Source of the DNA: Flavobacteriales bacterium
GTDB lineage: Bacteria > Bacteroidota > Bacteroidia > Flavobacteriales_F > PHOS-HE28
DNA length: 64,000 bases
Reading direction: 5' to 3'
Assembly: GCA_016715995.1 (NCBI GenBank)
Contig: JADJXF010000026.1
Coordinates: forward strand, 5,485-69,484
Both the position numbers and the translations under genes were made by a program. The notes below the pieces were generated by a model. It saw only the letters and a program-made list of their open reading frames with translations, was not told where the DNA came from and ran no database searches. Position 1 is the stretch's first letter; each line of letters begins with the position of its first letter. Shown here one piece after another: positions 16,770 to 25,808 of the stretch.

Positions 16770-17720
16770 ATGAGCACTTCGCCAGAGCACGTCAGCTGCC
16801 TCATCATCGGATCCGGTCCCGCCGGCTACTCCGCCGCCATCTACGCCGCCCGTGCCGACCTGAAGCCCGTGCTCTACGAAGGCCCGCTGCCCGGTGGCCA
16901 ACTCACGCAGACCACAGAGGTGGACAATTACCCAGGCTATCCCAATGGCCGTTCTGGCCCGGATCTGATGGAGGACCTGAAGAAACAGGCCTTGCGGTTC
17001 GACACACAGGTGCGGCACGGCTGGGTGACCAAGGTGGATTTCACCGGACCCATCCACAAGGTGTGGGTGGATGAGAAGACCGAGATCCATGCCGACACGG
17101 TGATCATCAGCACCGGCGCGAGCGCGAAGTGGCTGGGGCTGCCGAACGAGATCCGCCTGCGCGACATCGGCGGCGGCGTAACGGCCTGTGCGGTGTGCGA
17201 TGGCTTCTTCTACCGCGGACAGACCGTGGTGCTCGTGGGCGCTGGCGATAGCGCCTGTGAGGAGGCCACTTATCTCGCCAAGCTCTGCCCCAAGGTGTTC
17301 ATGCTCGTGCGCAGCGAAAAGTTCAGGGCCAGCAAGGCCATGCAGCACCGGGTGGAGAACACGCCGAACATCGAGGTGCTCTTCAATACCGAGGTGAAGG
17401 ACGTGCTGGGCGATGACCGCGTGGAAGGCGTGGTGGTGGTGAACAGCGTGACCAGTGAGGAGACCACCTTGGAGGCGACGGGCCTATTCCTTGCCATCGG
17501 TCACACGCCGGCCACAGAGATCTTCAAGGGATGGCTGGACATGGATGAGAAGGGCTACGTGAAGCACAAGCCGGACAGCACGCACACGAACATTCCCGGC
17601 GTGTTCGTGGCGGGCGACGCGGCCGACAAGGTCTATCGGCAGGCGATCACCAGCGCGGGCAGCGGTTGCATGGCCGCATTGGATGCCGAGCGGTACTTGG
17701 CTGCGCGCGGGGCACACTAG
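16770..17720 (+). CDS. trxB: thioredoxin-disulfide reductase
   Basis: A 316-residue flavoenzyme that passes electrons from NADPH to thioredoxin in the cytoplasm. FAD-binding GSGPAGYSAA is at about 14-23, the redox pair CAVC at 140-143 (CAVCDGFFYRG), the NADPH fold GAGDSACEEA near 155, and the C-terminal FAD motif GVFVAGDAADK. The length is standard. ATG 16770 is used; a TTG five codons upstream overlaps the promoter box. Confidence 0.95.
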   Translation: MSTSPEHVSCLIIGSGPAGYSAAIYAARADLKPVLYEGPLPGGQLTQTTEVDNYPGYPNGRSGPDLMEDLKKQALRFDTQVRHGWVTKVDFTGPIHKVWVDEKTEIHADTVIISTGASAKWLGLPNEIRLRDIGGGVTACAVCDGFFYRGQTVVLVGAGDSACEEATYLAKLCPKVFMLVRSEKFRASKAMQHRVENTPNIEVLFNTEVKDVLGDDRVEGVVVVNSVTSEETTLEATGLFLAIGHTPATEIFKGWLDMDEKGYVKHKPDSTHTNIPGVFVAGDAADKVYRQAITSAGSGCMAALDAERYLAARGAH

Positions 17721-17787
17721 GCCCGGTACCTGCGCCTTTACCCGCTGAGCGCATGACGATTCCCTGAGCGATCGGCAACTGGGCTGA

Positions 17788-18516
17788 TCACCTCCGCGCC
17801 TCCAACTCCCGGTCGATCATCTCTATCAGCGCCATGATCCTGCGTTCCACTCCTTGGTACCGCATGAGCATGAAGTCGCGCATGACCACATTCATCCGAA
17901 GCATGCCGTGGAAGGCCACGTCGTCCATCAGCGCGGTTGCATCCACCGGATGACCGGAAACGAACACCGTATCCAGCACCACTTTCGCGCTGATCTGCGG
18001 GGTCACTTGATTCACCTGGATGCTGCCGTCCATGTCGATCTCAAGCTGTCCGAGGTACTTGTACCGTTCGGAGTAGAGCTGGGTGATCGAGCGCCGAAGG
18101 CTATCGCTGGAAATGAGGTCGAAGCCGATCGACTTGAGGTTGTCGTATGCCGAGGTGTTGGTGGTGAGAATGGTGCCGCCCCAGATGTTCCCATAGTGGA
18201 AGCGCATGGTATCCGTGAACGGGATGCGCTCGTTGAGCTGGCGCAGCACGGCCAGGTTCGAGCTGCGGAGCTGATCATTGTGCTCGATGTTGAACTTGCA
18301 ATCGGCAAGATCCATGGCCAGGTTCCCGTGCATCTCTTGCAACAGGGCCCGTTCCTGCGCACGCGACCTCCGTTCCGCATTCCAGTTGTTCACATTCAAC
18401 GCGATCAATATCCCGATCACCACCAGCACGATCTCGCCGATCGCGTACAAGAAGTAGCGGGAGAAGCGGTTCTCTTTCAACATGCGTTGGCGTATGGTGC
18501 GGAAGAATTTGATCAT
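17788..18516 (-). CDS. DUF6090-type membrane protein, paralog 1
   Basis: A 242-residue protein opens MIKFFRTIRQRMLKEN and has a single N-terminal membrane segment (residues about 25-43, YAIGEIVLVVIGILIAL) followed by NVNNWN. The remaining 190 residues are helical, charged and predicted outside or in the periplasm. It is the last of six same-strand paralogs. Only the first 45 residues or so are strongly conserved among them. I recognise this as the DUF6090 family common in Bacteroidota; its function is unknown. Confidence 0.78.
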   Translation of the reverse strand: MIKFFRTIRQRMLKENRFSRYFLYAIGEIVLVVIGILIALNVNNWNAERRSRAQERALLQEMHGNLAMDLADCKFNIEHNDQLRSSNLAVLRQLNERIPFTDTMRFHYGNIWGGTILTTNTSAYDNLKSIGFDLISSDSLRRSITQLYSERYKYLGQLEIDMDGSIQVNQVTPQISAKVVLDTVFVSGHPVDATALMDDVAFHGMLRMNVVMRDFMLMRYQGVERRIMALIEMIDRELEARR

Positions 18517-18599
18517 TTGGTCGATACTGTTGATGATGCTGGGATCTGCATTTCCGACATTCGTTGGGTCAGAAGTTCAGGCTTGTATTCATTGGATCG

Positions 18600-19334
18600 T
18601 TATTGACGTTGATGCTCTGAATGGTATGTGCGCAGTTGCTCAAGTAATTGGTCATTGACCTCCTGTATCCCTTGAAGATCAACGTTCACAGTAACTGCAT
18701 AGTTCGCTAAGATCCAATTCCTGAGCTCGTCGTTCTTTAGCGCCTCAACTATGTTCGGATGGATCGGGTTCTTCAGTATTCCGGCATCGAACACGCCGGG
18801 ATCTTGGAAGGCAAGTTTTCGCAGTTCGCCCCTATGGCGTTCATAGTAAGCTTGGCCACCATTGATGAATGTCTGATACTTGTTGTACGTTTTGATGATC
18901 CTACTTCTTAAAGCTGGGTCTTTGATCACATTCAAACGCCCTGCGCTCTTCATCTCATCAAAAGTTGTTGTAGTTGGGTTGAACCCGACCGACATGCCCC
19001 ACTGCTTGGAGAAGTAATGATGGATCGAATCTTCAGGAAATGATCCTCCATCAAGGTATTCACATAGTTTCTCCTTTCTCCTGACTTGCTCGTCCGAATC
19101 TACTTTCAGCTTGTTTATTGATAGCGAGTCAGCTTGAAGGTCAACAATTAGTCCTGATACATACTGTTCCTCCAACTCTCTGTCTTTTGTGTAGTTGTTC
19201 CAATTGTTGATCTGCAAGGCGATCAGGATCCCGATCACCACCAGCACGATCTCGCCGATGGCGTAGAGCAGGTACTTCGAAACTCTGTTCTCTTTGATCA
19301 TGCGTTGTCTGATATGGCGGAAGAATTTGATCAT
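18600..19334 (-). CDS. DUF6090-type membrane protein, paralog 2, AT-rich body
   Basis: The 244-residue product starts MIKFFRHIRQRMIKENRVSK with the same anchor segment (AIGEIVLVVIGILIALQI) and NNWN. The sequence after the anchor is visibly AT-richer than its surroundings: two 60-base lines I counted by hand give 43 and 45 % GC, against 55 % for the anchor line 19201-19260 and more elsewhere. Codon choice differs accordingly. This suggests that the variable part came from another source or has escaped the local composition. ATG 19334 is chosen by alignment with the paralogs. Confidence 0.78.
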   Translation of the reverse strand: MIKFFRHIRQRMIKENRVSKYLLYAIGEIVLVVIGILIALQINNWNNYTKDRELEEQYVSGLIVDLQADSLSINKLKVDSDEQVRRKEKLCEYLDGGSFPEDSIHHYFSKQWGMSVGFNPTTTTFDEMKSAGRLNVIKDPALRSRIIKTYNKYQTFINGGQAYYERHRGELRKLAFQDPGVFDAGILKNPIHPNIVEALKNDELRNWILANYAVTVNVDLQGIQEVNDQLLEQLRTYHSEHQRQ

Positions 19335-19338
19335 GGTC

Positions 19339-20079
19339 CTATTCAAGGCCATCGGCAAGATCATCCCTGTAGGAAATGAGCATCGGTATCACTTCTGCGA
19401 TCGCGTCCCGTGATCCTGCAAAAGCCTTTATCTGTCGGTTCGCTGCATTCATGAAGAGGATCATTCGTGCGCGGAAGGCTTGAGGATCTTCTGCGATCTT
19501 CGCGCTTAAAGCCATAGGGTCCAGTTCTGGATCCATCAGCAGATTGGGTGCTAGGTAGTTCAACCGGCAATCCGTAGCATACTCGATCACCTTCTCAAAA
19601 CCGAGCTTTACACGCGTCGACTTATGGTCGTAGATGAACTGCACGGCTTGAGCAACAGTGTCGGGTAATTGCTGCCACAGGTCCGAATTGACGATGCTGT
19701 TGAAGGTGGGAGTGGTCGTGACATAGAAATAGGTGTCCGTTCCCAAGTACCCGATCAGCTGCTTCACATCTGCCGTATCCACATGGCCCCCAGAAGCCAT
19801 ATCATTCATCGCCTTTTCGCATCTTACGAGCATTCTTTCTGCACCTGCCAGATCGAGGATGTTCTCCTCCATCTTTTCGTTCAGGTCCAAGATCATGGCA
19901 TCGATCATATCCACCTGCCTGAGAACGTGTTTCCTGTGTTCGTTCCAATTGTTGATCTGCAAGGCGATCAGGATCCCCACTACCACCAGCAGGATCTCGC
20001 CGATGGCATAGACCAGGTAGCGGGTAAAGCGGTTCTCCTTCAGGAGCCGCTGGCGGATGGAGTTGAATATGCGGGGCAT
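19339..20079 (-). CDS. DUF6090-type membrane protein, paralog 3
   Basis: The 246-residue product starts MPRIFNSIRQRLLKENRFTR, with the anchor AIGEILLVVVGILIALQI and NNWNEHRKH. The body is helical with no catalytic motif. The gene begins two bases after the stop of paralog 4 and ends five bases before the start of paralog 2, so the array is almost certainly one transcript. ATG 20079 is chosen because all paralogs share this N-terminus. Confidence 0.78.
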   Translation of the reverse strand: MPRIFNSIRQRLLKENRFTRYLVYAIGEILLVVVGILIALQINNWNEHRKHVLRQVDMIDAMILDLNEKMEENILDLAGAERMLVRCEKAMNDMASGGHVDTADVKQLIGYLGTDTYFYVTTTPTFNSIVNSDLWQQLPDTVAQAVQFIYDHKSTRVKLGFEKVIEYATDCRLNYLAPNLLMDPELDPMALSAKIAEDPQAFRARMILFMNAANRQIKAFAGSRDAIAEVIPMLISYRDDLADGLE

Positions 20080-20080
20080 G

Positions 20081-20850
20081 TTAGTTCCGGCTATTGCGTG
20101 AACCAAGCTCACTCTCCAGCTCAATGATCAAGGCCGATGTTCCTTCCCGTAACTGGATGAGATGTGCAATGGCATCGAGATTGATCCACAAATGCGCCGC
20201 GCCATTCGCGATATACGCCAACCTGTTCATCCTGAGTTCACCAGCCTTCTCACCCATGGACCGTTCAGGAAAGAGATGGGCCGTGGACGGTTCATAGGCC
20301 ATGATGTTGTTCTGGACGGTGAAGGGACCATCCACTGGTGATACCCATGTCATGTTGATCTGAAGCCGCTGCTTCACCAGGTCGTGTTGTGCGTAGTGTT
20401 TGACCAGCTTGTCGCGCAACACCGTGTTCTTGATCAACTTCAAATTGCCCGTGCTGGACAGGTCATCGAAGGTGGATCGTGAAGTGGTGAAGCTCGGGTA
20501 GGTACATCCGTGTGACAGGTACTCGCTGGTGCATCTCACAATGATCGGGTCCGAAGCCGCAGCGGAGTTCATTGCCTCCGACATGGCGTTGATCGTGGCA
20601 TTGCCATGTTCAAGATCCATTATCGACTTGCCTATGGTCTCGATATCCAGTCGATTCTCCGACAGCAGGCGTTCGAGGTAGTGCGTTTCCTGCTCAGCTG
20701 CCTTGCGCTGCTCATTCCATGTATTGATCGCAACGCGATCAGGATCCCCACCACCACCAGCACAATCTCGCCGATGGCATAGATCAGGTAGCGCGTAAGG
20801 CGGTTCTCTTTCAGCAGCCGCTGGCGGATGGTGTTGAAGATGCGGGGCAT
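20081..20850 (-). pseudogene. DUF6090-type membrane protein, paralog 4, frameshifted
   Basis: The N-terminal frame from ATG 20850 is a normal anchor (MPRIFNTIRQRLLKENRLTR, then GILIAL). It then breaks: codons read TTG-CGA where all paralogs have a CAG (Gln) before ATC-AAT. Insertion of one base near 20732 restores QINTWNEQRK and joins the second frame, which runs to the stop at 20081. As with recF, one base is missing; a sequencing deletion or a recent mutation are both possible. The repaired product would be about 256 residues. Confidence 0.75.
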
Positions 20851-20860
20851 GGTCGGTGGG

Positions 20861-21655
20861 TCAGTTATCCTTCAGTTCGGCATCGATCAGCTCCAGGATC
20901 TCCTCAATGCTCTTGCGCAGCGCCTCACTCTGGCGGTTCGCGAAGAGGCTCGCGGAAACCACGGTGGATAGAAGGTCCTCCGTCTCCGGTTGCGCGAAAA
21001 ATGTTGAAAGGTCAGGGCTGCGCTTGGAGCGACCGATATCCAGGTTCACCGCGCTCTTCTTGTCGAGCATAATGGTCTGCACCACGTCCAGGCCGCTCCA
21101 TTTGGCGGCATGGATGTTCCGCATGGGATAGTACTTTCGAAGGAAGGGCGTATAGACGTTCCTGTTGATGCCGATCCAAGCCACTTCTTCCTCCGTCACC
21201 TGCACCACTTCGCTGGACCAGGTGGAGAGCTTGCGTCGCAAGGCCAGGTTGCTGATCAGGTAGAGCCGCCCTGCGGTGATCAGGTCGTTGGTCACGGGGT
21301 CGAACGTAGGGCTCACCGTGGTCCGCGCGATGTAGATCTCTACCGAGTCCGGAACTATCAGGGTGCTATCGTCGTGATAAGCCAGGAGCTGAAGTGATGC
21401 ACGTGTCATGCTCTCGCGCATGGAGATCTTGTCATCCAGCTGCACCAGGTTCGAGGTGAACTCATCGCGCAGTTGTTCCAAGGTCTGGATCTCCGCTTTA
21501 CGCTGATTGCGCTCCTCCTTCAGCAGGTTCAACTGCAGGGCGATGAGGATCCCTACCACCACCAGGAAGATCTCGCCCACGGCATAGACCAGGTAGCGCG
21601 TGAGGCGGTTCTCCTTCAGGAGCCGCTGGCGGATGGAGCTGAAGATGCGGGGCAT
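20861..21655 (-). CDS. DUF6090-type membrane protein, paralog 5
   Basis: A 264-residue protein with the shared N-terminus MPRIFSSIRQRLLKENRLTR and membrane segment (AVGEIFLVVVGILIALQL). Here the usual NNWN is replaced by NLLKEE, and a long coiled-coil-like stretch follows. Its start codon directly follows the stop of paralog 6. Function unknown. Confidence 0.78.
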   Translation of the reverse strand: MPRIFSSIRQRLLKENRLTRYLVYAVGEIFLVVVGILIALQLNLLKEERNQRKAEIQTLEQLRDEFTSNLVQLDDKISMRESMTRASLQLLAYHDDSTLIVPDSVEIYIARTTVSPTFDPVTNDLITAGRLYLISNLALRRKLSTWSSEVVQVTEEEVAWIGINRNVYTPFLRKYYPMRNIHAAKWSGLDVVQTIMLDKKSAVNLDIGRSKRSPDLSTFFAQPETEDLLSTVVSASLFANRQSEALRKSIEEILELIDAELKDN

Positions 21656-22444
21656 TCAATGCTTGTTGAGGTCCTCGTCGATCAATGCGATCAGATGCTC
21701 CACCGCTTTGTGGGTGCGTTCGCAATTGCGTCGCATGAGGTGGTTGTTCATGGCGGCCAATTTCAACCCGTTGCGGAAGGTGAGGTCGCGCAGGAGGGCA
21801 TGGGTCTGCCCCGTGAGTGTGGCCAATTGCGGAGCGGTGGCGCGCACGTCCGTGATCCGCGTATCGGTCTCGACCCAACGCGCAAGATCGACGAACGGCA
21901 TCATCTCACGAAGTGCCGTGGAACGGTCGTAGAGGTAGTAGTCGTACTCGCGCCGCATGTGTTCGACATGGACGGCCAGACCGGCGTATTGCTGAGAAAG
22001 GTCCAGCATCGTCGACTTGATGGAGTCGTTCTGAATCAGGCTCAAGTTCCCGGAACCAATCAATTCATCCATGGTCTTGGTGCTTGGCACGAACTTCCGC
22101 CAAACGAACACCCGCCAAATGATCGAATCCATCCGATGGACATCCGCTGCGGTGACCGGGTCCTCCATCTTCAACAGCAGCAAGGACGAGGAAACCTTCA
22201 CATCCCGTTCCTCCATGTACGTTCTCAAATTGATCAGGTCCACGTGCAGGTCCGCCTTCAGACCGGTGAGGTACTTGGTCTCCGTTGCCCTGTCCTTACG
22301 GGCCAGGTTCCAGGTGTTCACCTGCAGGGCGATCAAGATCCCAATCACCACCAACAGGATCTCGCCGATGGCATATACCAGGTAGCGGGTCAGGCGGTTC
22401 TCTTTCAGCAAGCGCTGGCGGATGGAGTTGAAGATGCGGGGCAT
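21656..22444 (-). CDS. DUF6090-type membrane protein, paralog 6 (first in the array)
   Basis: The 262-residue protein starts MPRIFNSIRQRLLKENRLTR, with anchor AIGEILLVVIGILIALQV and NTWN. A longer open frame upstream (to 22582) overlaps the divergent YIP1 gene and adds residues unlike any paralog, so ATG 22444 is chosen. It is the promoter-proximal gene of the six, divergent from the YIP1-like gene over an 81-base gap. Confidence 0.78.
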   Translation of the reverse strand: MPRIFNSIRQRLLKENRLTRYLVYAIGEILLVVIGILIALQVNTWNLARKDRATETKYLTGLKADLHVDLINLRTYMEERDVKVSSSLLLLKMEDPVTAADVHRMDSIIWRVFVWRKFVPSTKTMDELIGSGNLSLIQNDSIKSTMLDLSQQYAGLAVHVEHMRREYDYYLYDRSTALREMMPFVDLARWVETDTRITDVRATAPQLATLTGQTHALLRDLTFRNGLKLAAMNNHLMRRNCERTHKAVEHLIALIDEDLNKH

Positions 22445-22525
22445 GGCAGGAAGGGTTCCGGCGAATGTCGACAATGGGTCCGTTGCTGGAACGGCCGCGC
22501 CGAACTTTGTCATCCACCCTCCTCC

Positions 22526-23122
22526 ATGCTCCGCCTCGAACATCTCCTCGCTCGCCGCCTCGCCCACCCGCGCCGCCTGCACAAGGGACTGCGCGACCTC
22601 CTGTTCCTCGGTATTGCGTACAGCCTGGCCATTGTGCTGCTGGCACTGGGAGACGTGGGGCCCGGCATGGCCTCGTGGCTCGCTATACCCGCGGAGGATT
22701 ACTTCAAATGGGAGCCGCTTTTCACCACGCCGGTCATCTTCTTCAGTGGTTTGCTTTCAGCGGCAGTCCTGCACCTTCTTGCGCGCTGGCTGGGTGGCAC
22801 CGGCAGCTTCGAGGATACCGTGGCGCTCATTGGCCCCGCCACGGCATGGGCCACGCTATGCACGTTGATCCCGGATGCTGTAATCGGCATGCTCCTCATC
22901 GCAGGGGTCATCGATCCCACGCGGTGGATGGCCGATATCGTGCGCCCCAGTCCCACGCTCGCGATCATCTGGGTGTACCTGCTGCTCTACGTGGCGGCCT
23001 TCGCCTTGCTCTATCCGATGGTGGCGCGGCTGGTGTATGGACTTGCCGCCAGCAAGGCGCGCGTGGCAGGTTGGCTGGCGTTCATTGTGTATCAGGCCCT
23101 GCTCCTGGTCTTCATCCGGTAA
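22526..23122 (+). CDS. YIP1-family-like integral membrane protein
   Basis: A 198-residue protein with about five hydrophobic segments (for example LLFLGIAYSLAIVLLAL, FFSGLLSAAVLHLLARWL, LAIIWVYLLLYVAAFALLYP). The N-terminus MLRLEHLLARRLAHPR is basic, and FEDTVALIGPATAWATL resembles the Yip1 core. The assignment is by resemblance. No partner gene indicates a role. ATG 22526 matches the first plausible start after the divergent gap. Confidence 0.6.
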   Translation: MLRLEHLLARRLAHPRRLHKGLRDLLFLGIAYSLAIVLLALGDVGPGMASWLAIPAEDYFKWEPLFTTPVIFFSGLLSAAVLHLLARWLGGTGSFEDTVALIGPATAWATLCTLIPDAVIGMLLIAGVIDPTRWMADIVRPSPTLAIIWVYLLLYVAAFALLYPMVARLVYGLAASKARVAGWLAFIVYQALLLVFIR

Positions 23123-23209
23123 TCCGGTCGGCCACCACCCCATCAGGCGATGCCGGAGCGCCTCGCGGCGGCTTGGAAGGCTTCGGCCACTGCAAATGCC
23201 TCGAAATCC

Positions 23210-23217
23210 TACATTTG
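23210..23217 (+). promoter_or_regulatory. -7 promoter box for the TPR membrane protein and ribH
   Basis: TACATTTG matches TAnnTTTG, followed by CGCCCCC, 34 bases before ATG 23252. Confidence 0.5.
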
Positions 23218-23251
23218 CGCCCCCAAGAACCGCCCTATCGGGCATTCGAAC

Positions 23252-23941
23252 ATGAGCACGAAGCATCCGTCTCCCACCGAAGGCAAAGACCTGGACATCG
23301 GCGTGGTGTACACCCGCACCGAGATGTTCCTGGAGACGCACAAGAAAGCCATCACCATCGCAGCCGTCGGCCTGCTGGTAGTGGTGGCCGGTATCCTCGG
23401 CTATCAGAAAGGCATCGCCGAGCCACGAGCCAAGGAGGCCGCCGACCTGATGTGGAAGGCCGAGTACTACTTCGAGATCGATTCGCTGGACAAGGCGATG
23501 AACGGCGATGACCAGTGGCCCGGTTTCCTCAGCATCGCCGAGGATTTCGGCAGCACCCCCAGCGGCGAGCTGGCCAACTATTACCTCGGCGCCATCTACA
23601 TGCAGAAAGGCGATTACGAAGCGGCCCTCGGCCACTACAAGGAAGCCGACCTCGGCGACGATGTCCTACGCGTGATGGCGGTGGGTGGTCAGGGCGATGC
23701 GTTGGTGGAGCTCGATCGCGCGGACGAGGCGGTGAAGCTCTTCGAGAAGGCCGCCGGCATGGCCAAGAACGAGTTCACCACACCGATGTACCTGATGAAG
23801 GCGGGCATCTTGCACCAGCAGGCTGGCAACTGGAAGGGCGCCGCGAAAGCCTTCAAGCGGGTGGCCGACGAATTCCCGCTGAGCAGCGATGCGAGCGTGG
23901 CGCGCAAATACGCCGGCTACGCTGAAGCGATGGGCGGCTAG
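23252..23941 (+). CDS. TPR protein with one membrane segment
   Basis: A 229-residue protein: cytoplasmic N-terminus, one membrane segment at about 33-52 (AITIAAVGLLVVVAGILG), then TPR-like helices (ELANYYLGAIYMQKGDYEAALGHYKEA and two further repeats). It resembles the YfgM/BamD-like tetratricopeptide chaperones of the envelope, but the identity is not certain. RibH begins seven bases downstream on the same strand, so both share a transcript. Confidence 0.75.
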   Translation: MSTKHPSPTEGKDLDIGVVYTRTEMFLETHKKAITIAAVGLLVVVAGILGYQKGIAEPRAKEAADLMWKAEYYFEIDSLDKAMNGDDQWPGFLSIAEDFGSTPSGELANYYLGAIYMQKGDYEAALGHYKEADLGDDVLRVMAVGGQGDALVELDRADEAVKLFEKAAGMAKNEFTTPMYLMKAGILHQQAGNWKGAAKAFKRVADEFPLSSDASVARKYAGYAEAMGG

Positions 23942-23948
23942 ACGAGCC

Positions 23949-24437
23949 ATGTCAACGGCGAACAAGCATCTTTCGCATTACGACCCAGCCGGCGTCCCCA
24001 GTGGCGCCGGTCGTCGTTTCGCGCTGGTCGTGAGCGAATGGAACAGCGAGGTCACCGATGCGCTGCGGCGCGGCGCGCGTGAGACGTTGCTGAAGCATGG
24101 CGTGGTTGAGAGCGACATCGTGGAGCGGTGGGTGCCCGGCAGTTTCGAACTCGCGGCGGGCGCGCAATTCCTGTTGGAGCGCGGCGGGCTGCATGGCGTC
24201 ATTTGCCTGGGCAGCATCGTGCGCGGTGAGACGCCGCACTTCGACTATGTGTGCCATGGCACCACACAAGGCATCATGTCCGTGGGACTCAAGTTCAGCG
24301 TGCCCGTCATCTTCGGCGTGCTCACAGACGATTCGCTTCAACAGGCACGCGACCGCAGCGGGGGCCGCCACGGCAACAAGGGCGTCGATTGCGCCATTGC
24401 CGCGCTGAAGATGGCCGATCTGAAGGCCCAGGGCTGA
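23949..24437 (+). CDS. ribH: 6,7-dimethyl-8-ribityllumazine synthase
   Basis: A 162-residue enzyme of riboflavin synthesis that condenses 5-amino-6-ribitylaminouracil with dihydroxybutanone phosphate. The family motifs are clear: SEWNSEVT, WVPGSFELA, GSIVRGETPHFDYVC and GVLTDDSLQQARDRSGG with the conserved basic residue. It assembles into cytoplasmic icosahedral or pentameric shells. ATG 23949 follows the TPR gene by seven bases. No other rib gene is in the window. Confidence 0.95.
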   Translation: MSTANKHLSHYDPAGVPSGAGRRFALVVSEWNSEVTDALRRGARETLLKHGVVESDIVERWVPGSFELAAGAQFLLERGGLHGVICLGSIVRGETPHFDYVCHGTTQGIMSVGLKFSVPVIFGVLTDDSLQQARDRSGGRHGNKGVDCAIAALKMADLKAQG

Positions 24438-24466
24438 GCGATCGGTCCAAGCGCGATCTTCGGCGC

Positions 24467-25132
24467 ATGCGTCTCCTCGTTCCACTGCTTTTCATGGCGG
24501 CTCAGGCCATCGCGCAGGAACCGGTGAACCAGCCGCCCTTCCCGGAAGGCCGCAACGGGCCTCGGCTGGGCATCGGCCTGGCCACGCAGACCGCAGGTGG
24601 CCTTTTCCAAAATACCACCGATATGCTCATCGGCCCGGTGGTGGGCTGGCATTTCGAGGCGCCGCTGCATTGGCAGGTGAGCCTGATGCCCGAGATCCTC
24701 TACATGACCAAAGGCTCGGTGGTGCGCAACCCGACCCTCGGCGTACGAACGCGCAGCACATTCCGCTACCTGGAGGTGCCCCTGCTGGTGAAGATCTCCA
24801 CGGACCGGCAAGCCGATGGGATGTATCTGCTCGCCGGTCCGAGCGCAGGCTACTTCCTCAGCGGCCGATACCAGAGCTGGCTCAACGGCCAGCAGAACAC
24901 CGACGTCCAGTACGACTTGAGCAATAACGAGCGCCGTTTCCAATTCAGCGTGGTGTTCGGCATGGGCATGGAAGGCAATCGCTGGGCATTCGATGTCAGG
25001 GCGCAATCGAGCGTGACGCCCTTTGACCGGCTCGTTCGCGTGCAGAACCAAGTGTACGCGCTCACCATGGCGTACCGCATGGGCGGCAAGAAGCCGATGA
25101 AGAAGGCAGAGGATGAAGAGGAAATACCCTGA
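24467..25132 (+). CDS. outer-membrane beta-barrel protein (PorT-like family)
   Basis: A 221-residue secreted protein with signal peptide MRLLVPLLFMAAQAIAQ. The mature part alternates as an eight-strand barrel: RLGIGLATQTAG, VVGWHFEAPLHWQVSL, STFRYLEVPLLVKI, MYLLAGPSAGYFLSG, FSVVFGMGMEG. The tract YLEVPLLVK followed by LLAGP is characteristic of the PorT/outer-membrane-beta-barrel family. It ends with an acidic tail (KKAEDEEEIP) instead of an aromatic. Role unknown. Confidence 0.78.
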   Translation: MRLLVPLLFMAAQAIAQEPVNQPPFPEGRNGPRLGIGLATQTAGGLFQNTTDMLIGPVVGWHFEAPLHWQVSLMPEILYMTKGSVVRNPTLGVRTRSTFRYLEVPLLVKISTDRQADGMYLLAGPSAGYFLSGRYQSWLNGQQNTDVQYDLSNNERRFQFSVVFGMGMEGNRWAFDVRAQSSVTPFDRLVRVQNQVYALTMAYRMGGKKPMKKAEDEEEIP

Positions 25133-25144
25133 GCAACGCACAGC

Positions 25145-25801
25145 ATGTCCTTCACCACAGCTTCATCTCTGAATCGCATCGGCTTCCACGAGCACCCGCT
25201 GCTGAAATGGTACCTGCTATCCTTCCTGGCGTTCTGGATCGCAACCTTCATCGGCACGCCGGACCGCGCCAACTGGTGGACGGAGAACGCGCTGACCATC
25301 CTCTTCATCGTCGGCCTGGCCCTCTCCTATCGCTCGTTCAAATTCAGCGACGCCAGCTACACGCTAATGTTCGTGTACATCCTGCTGCATGTCTACGGCG
25401 CCATGTACACCTATGCGGAGAACCCGCTGGGCTATTGGCTGAAGGATGCCCTCGGTTGGGAACGCAACCACTATGACCGCATCGTGCATTTCAGCTTCGG
25501 CTTCCTGCTCGCCTATCCGATGCGCGATTATTTCAAGAACCATTTTCATTGGCCCATGTGGGTGTGCTGGGTGCTGCCAGTGGAGATCACCTTGAGCTTC
25601 AGCGCGCTCTACGAGCTGATCGAATGGGCCGTGGCGGAAGTCTTCTTCCCGGCGCAAGGCCCCGCATACCTGGGCACGCAAGGCGACATCTGGGATGCGC
25701 AGAAGGACATGGGGCTTGCATTCTGCGGGGCGGTGCTGGCGATGGCATTGGTAAGCACGGCAAAGCGGCTCGCCGGGAACCGACGCGGCGATCACGCCTG
25801 A
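25145..25801 (+). CDS. DUF2238 (YjdF-like) membrane protein
   Basis: The 218-residue protein has about six hydrophobic segments and the family tracts YTLMFVYILLHVYGAMYTYAE, WERNHYDRIVHFSFGFLLAYP and a C-terminal GTQGDIWDAQKDMGLAFCGA, which are signatures of DUF2238. The conserved His/Asp/Glu residues within the membrane hint at metal binding, but no function is established. It starts 12 bases after the preceding barrel gene. Confidence 0.85.
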   Translation: MSFTTASSLNRIGFHEHPLLKWYLLSFLAFWIATFIGTPDRANWWTENALTILFIVGLALSYRSFKFSDASYTLMFVYILLHVYGAMYTYAENPLGYWLKDALGWERNHYDRIVHFSFGFLLAYPMRDYFKNHFHWPMWVCWVLPVEITLSFSALYELIEWAVAEVFFPAQGPAYLGTQGDIWDAQKDMGLAFCGAVLAMALVSTAKRLAGNRRGDHA

Positions 25802-25808
25802 ACATGCC

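Noticed and set aside
17788..22444. DUF6090 array as a toxin-immunity cassette
   Set aside because: No toxin, nuclease or delivery-domain gene is adjacent, so the idea cannot be supported beyond the variable-body pattern.
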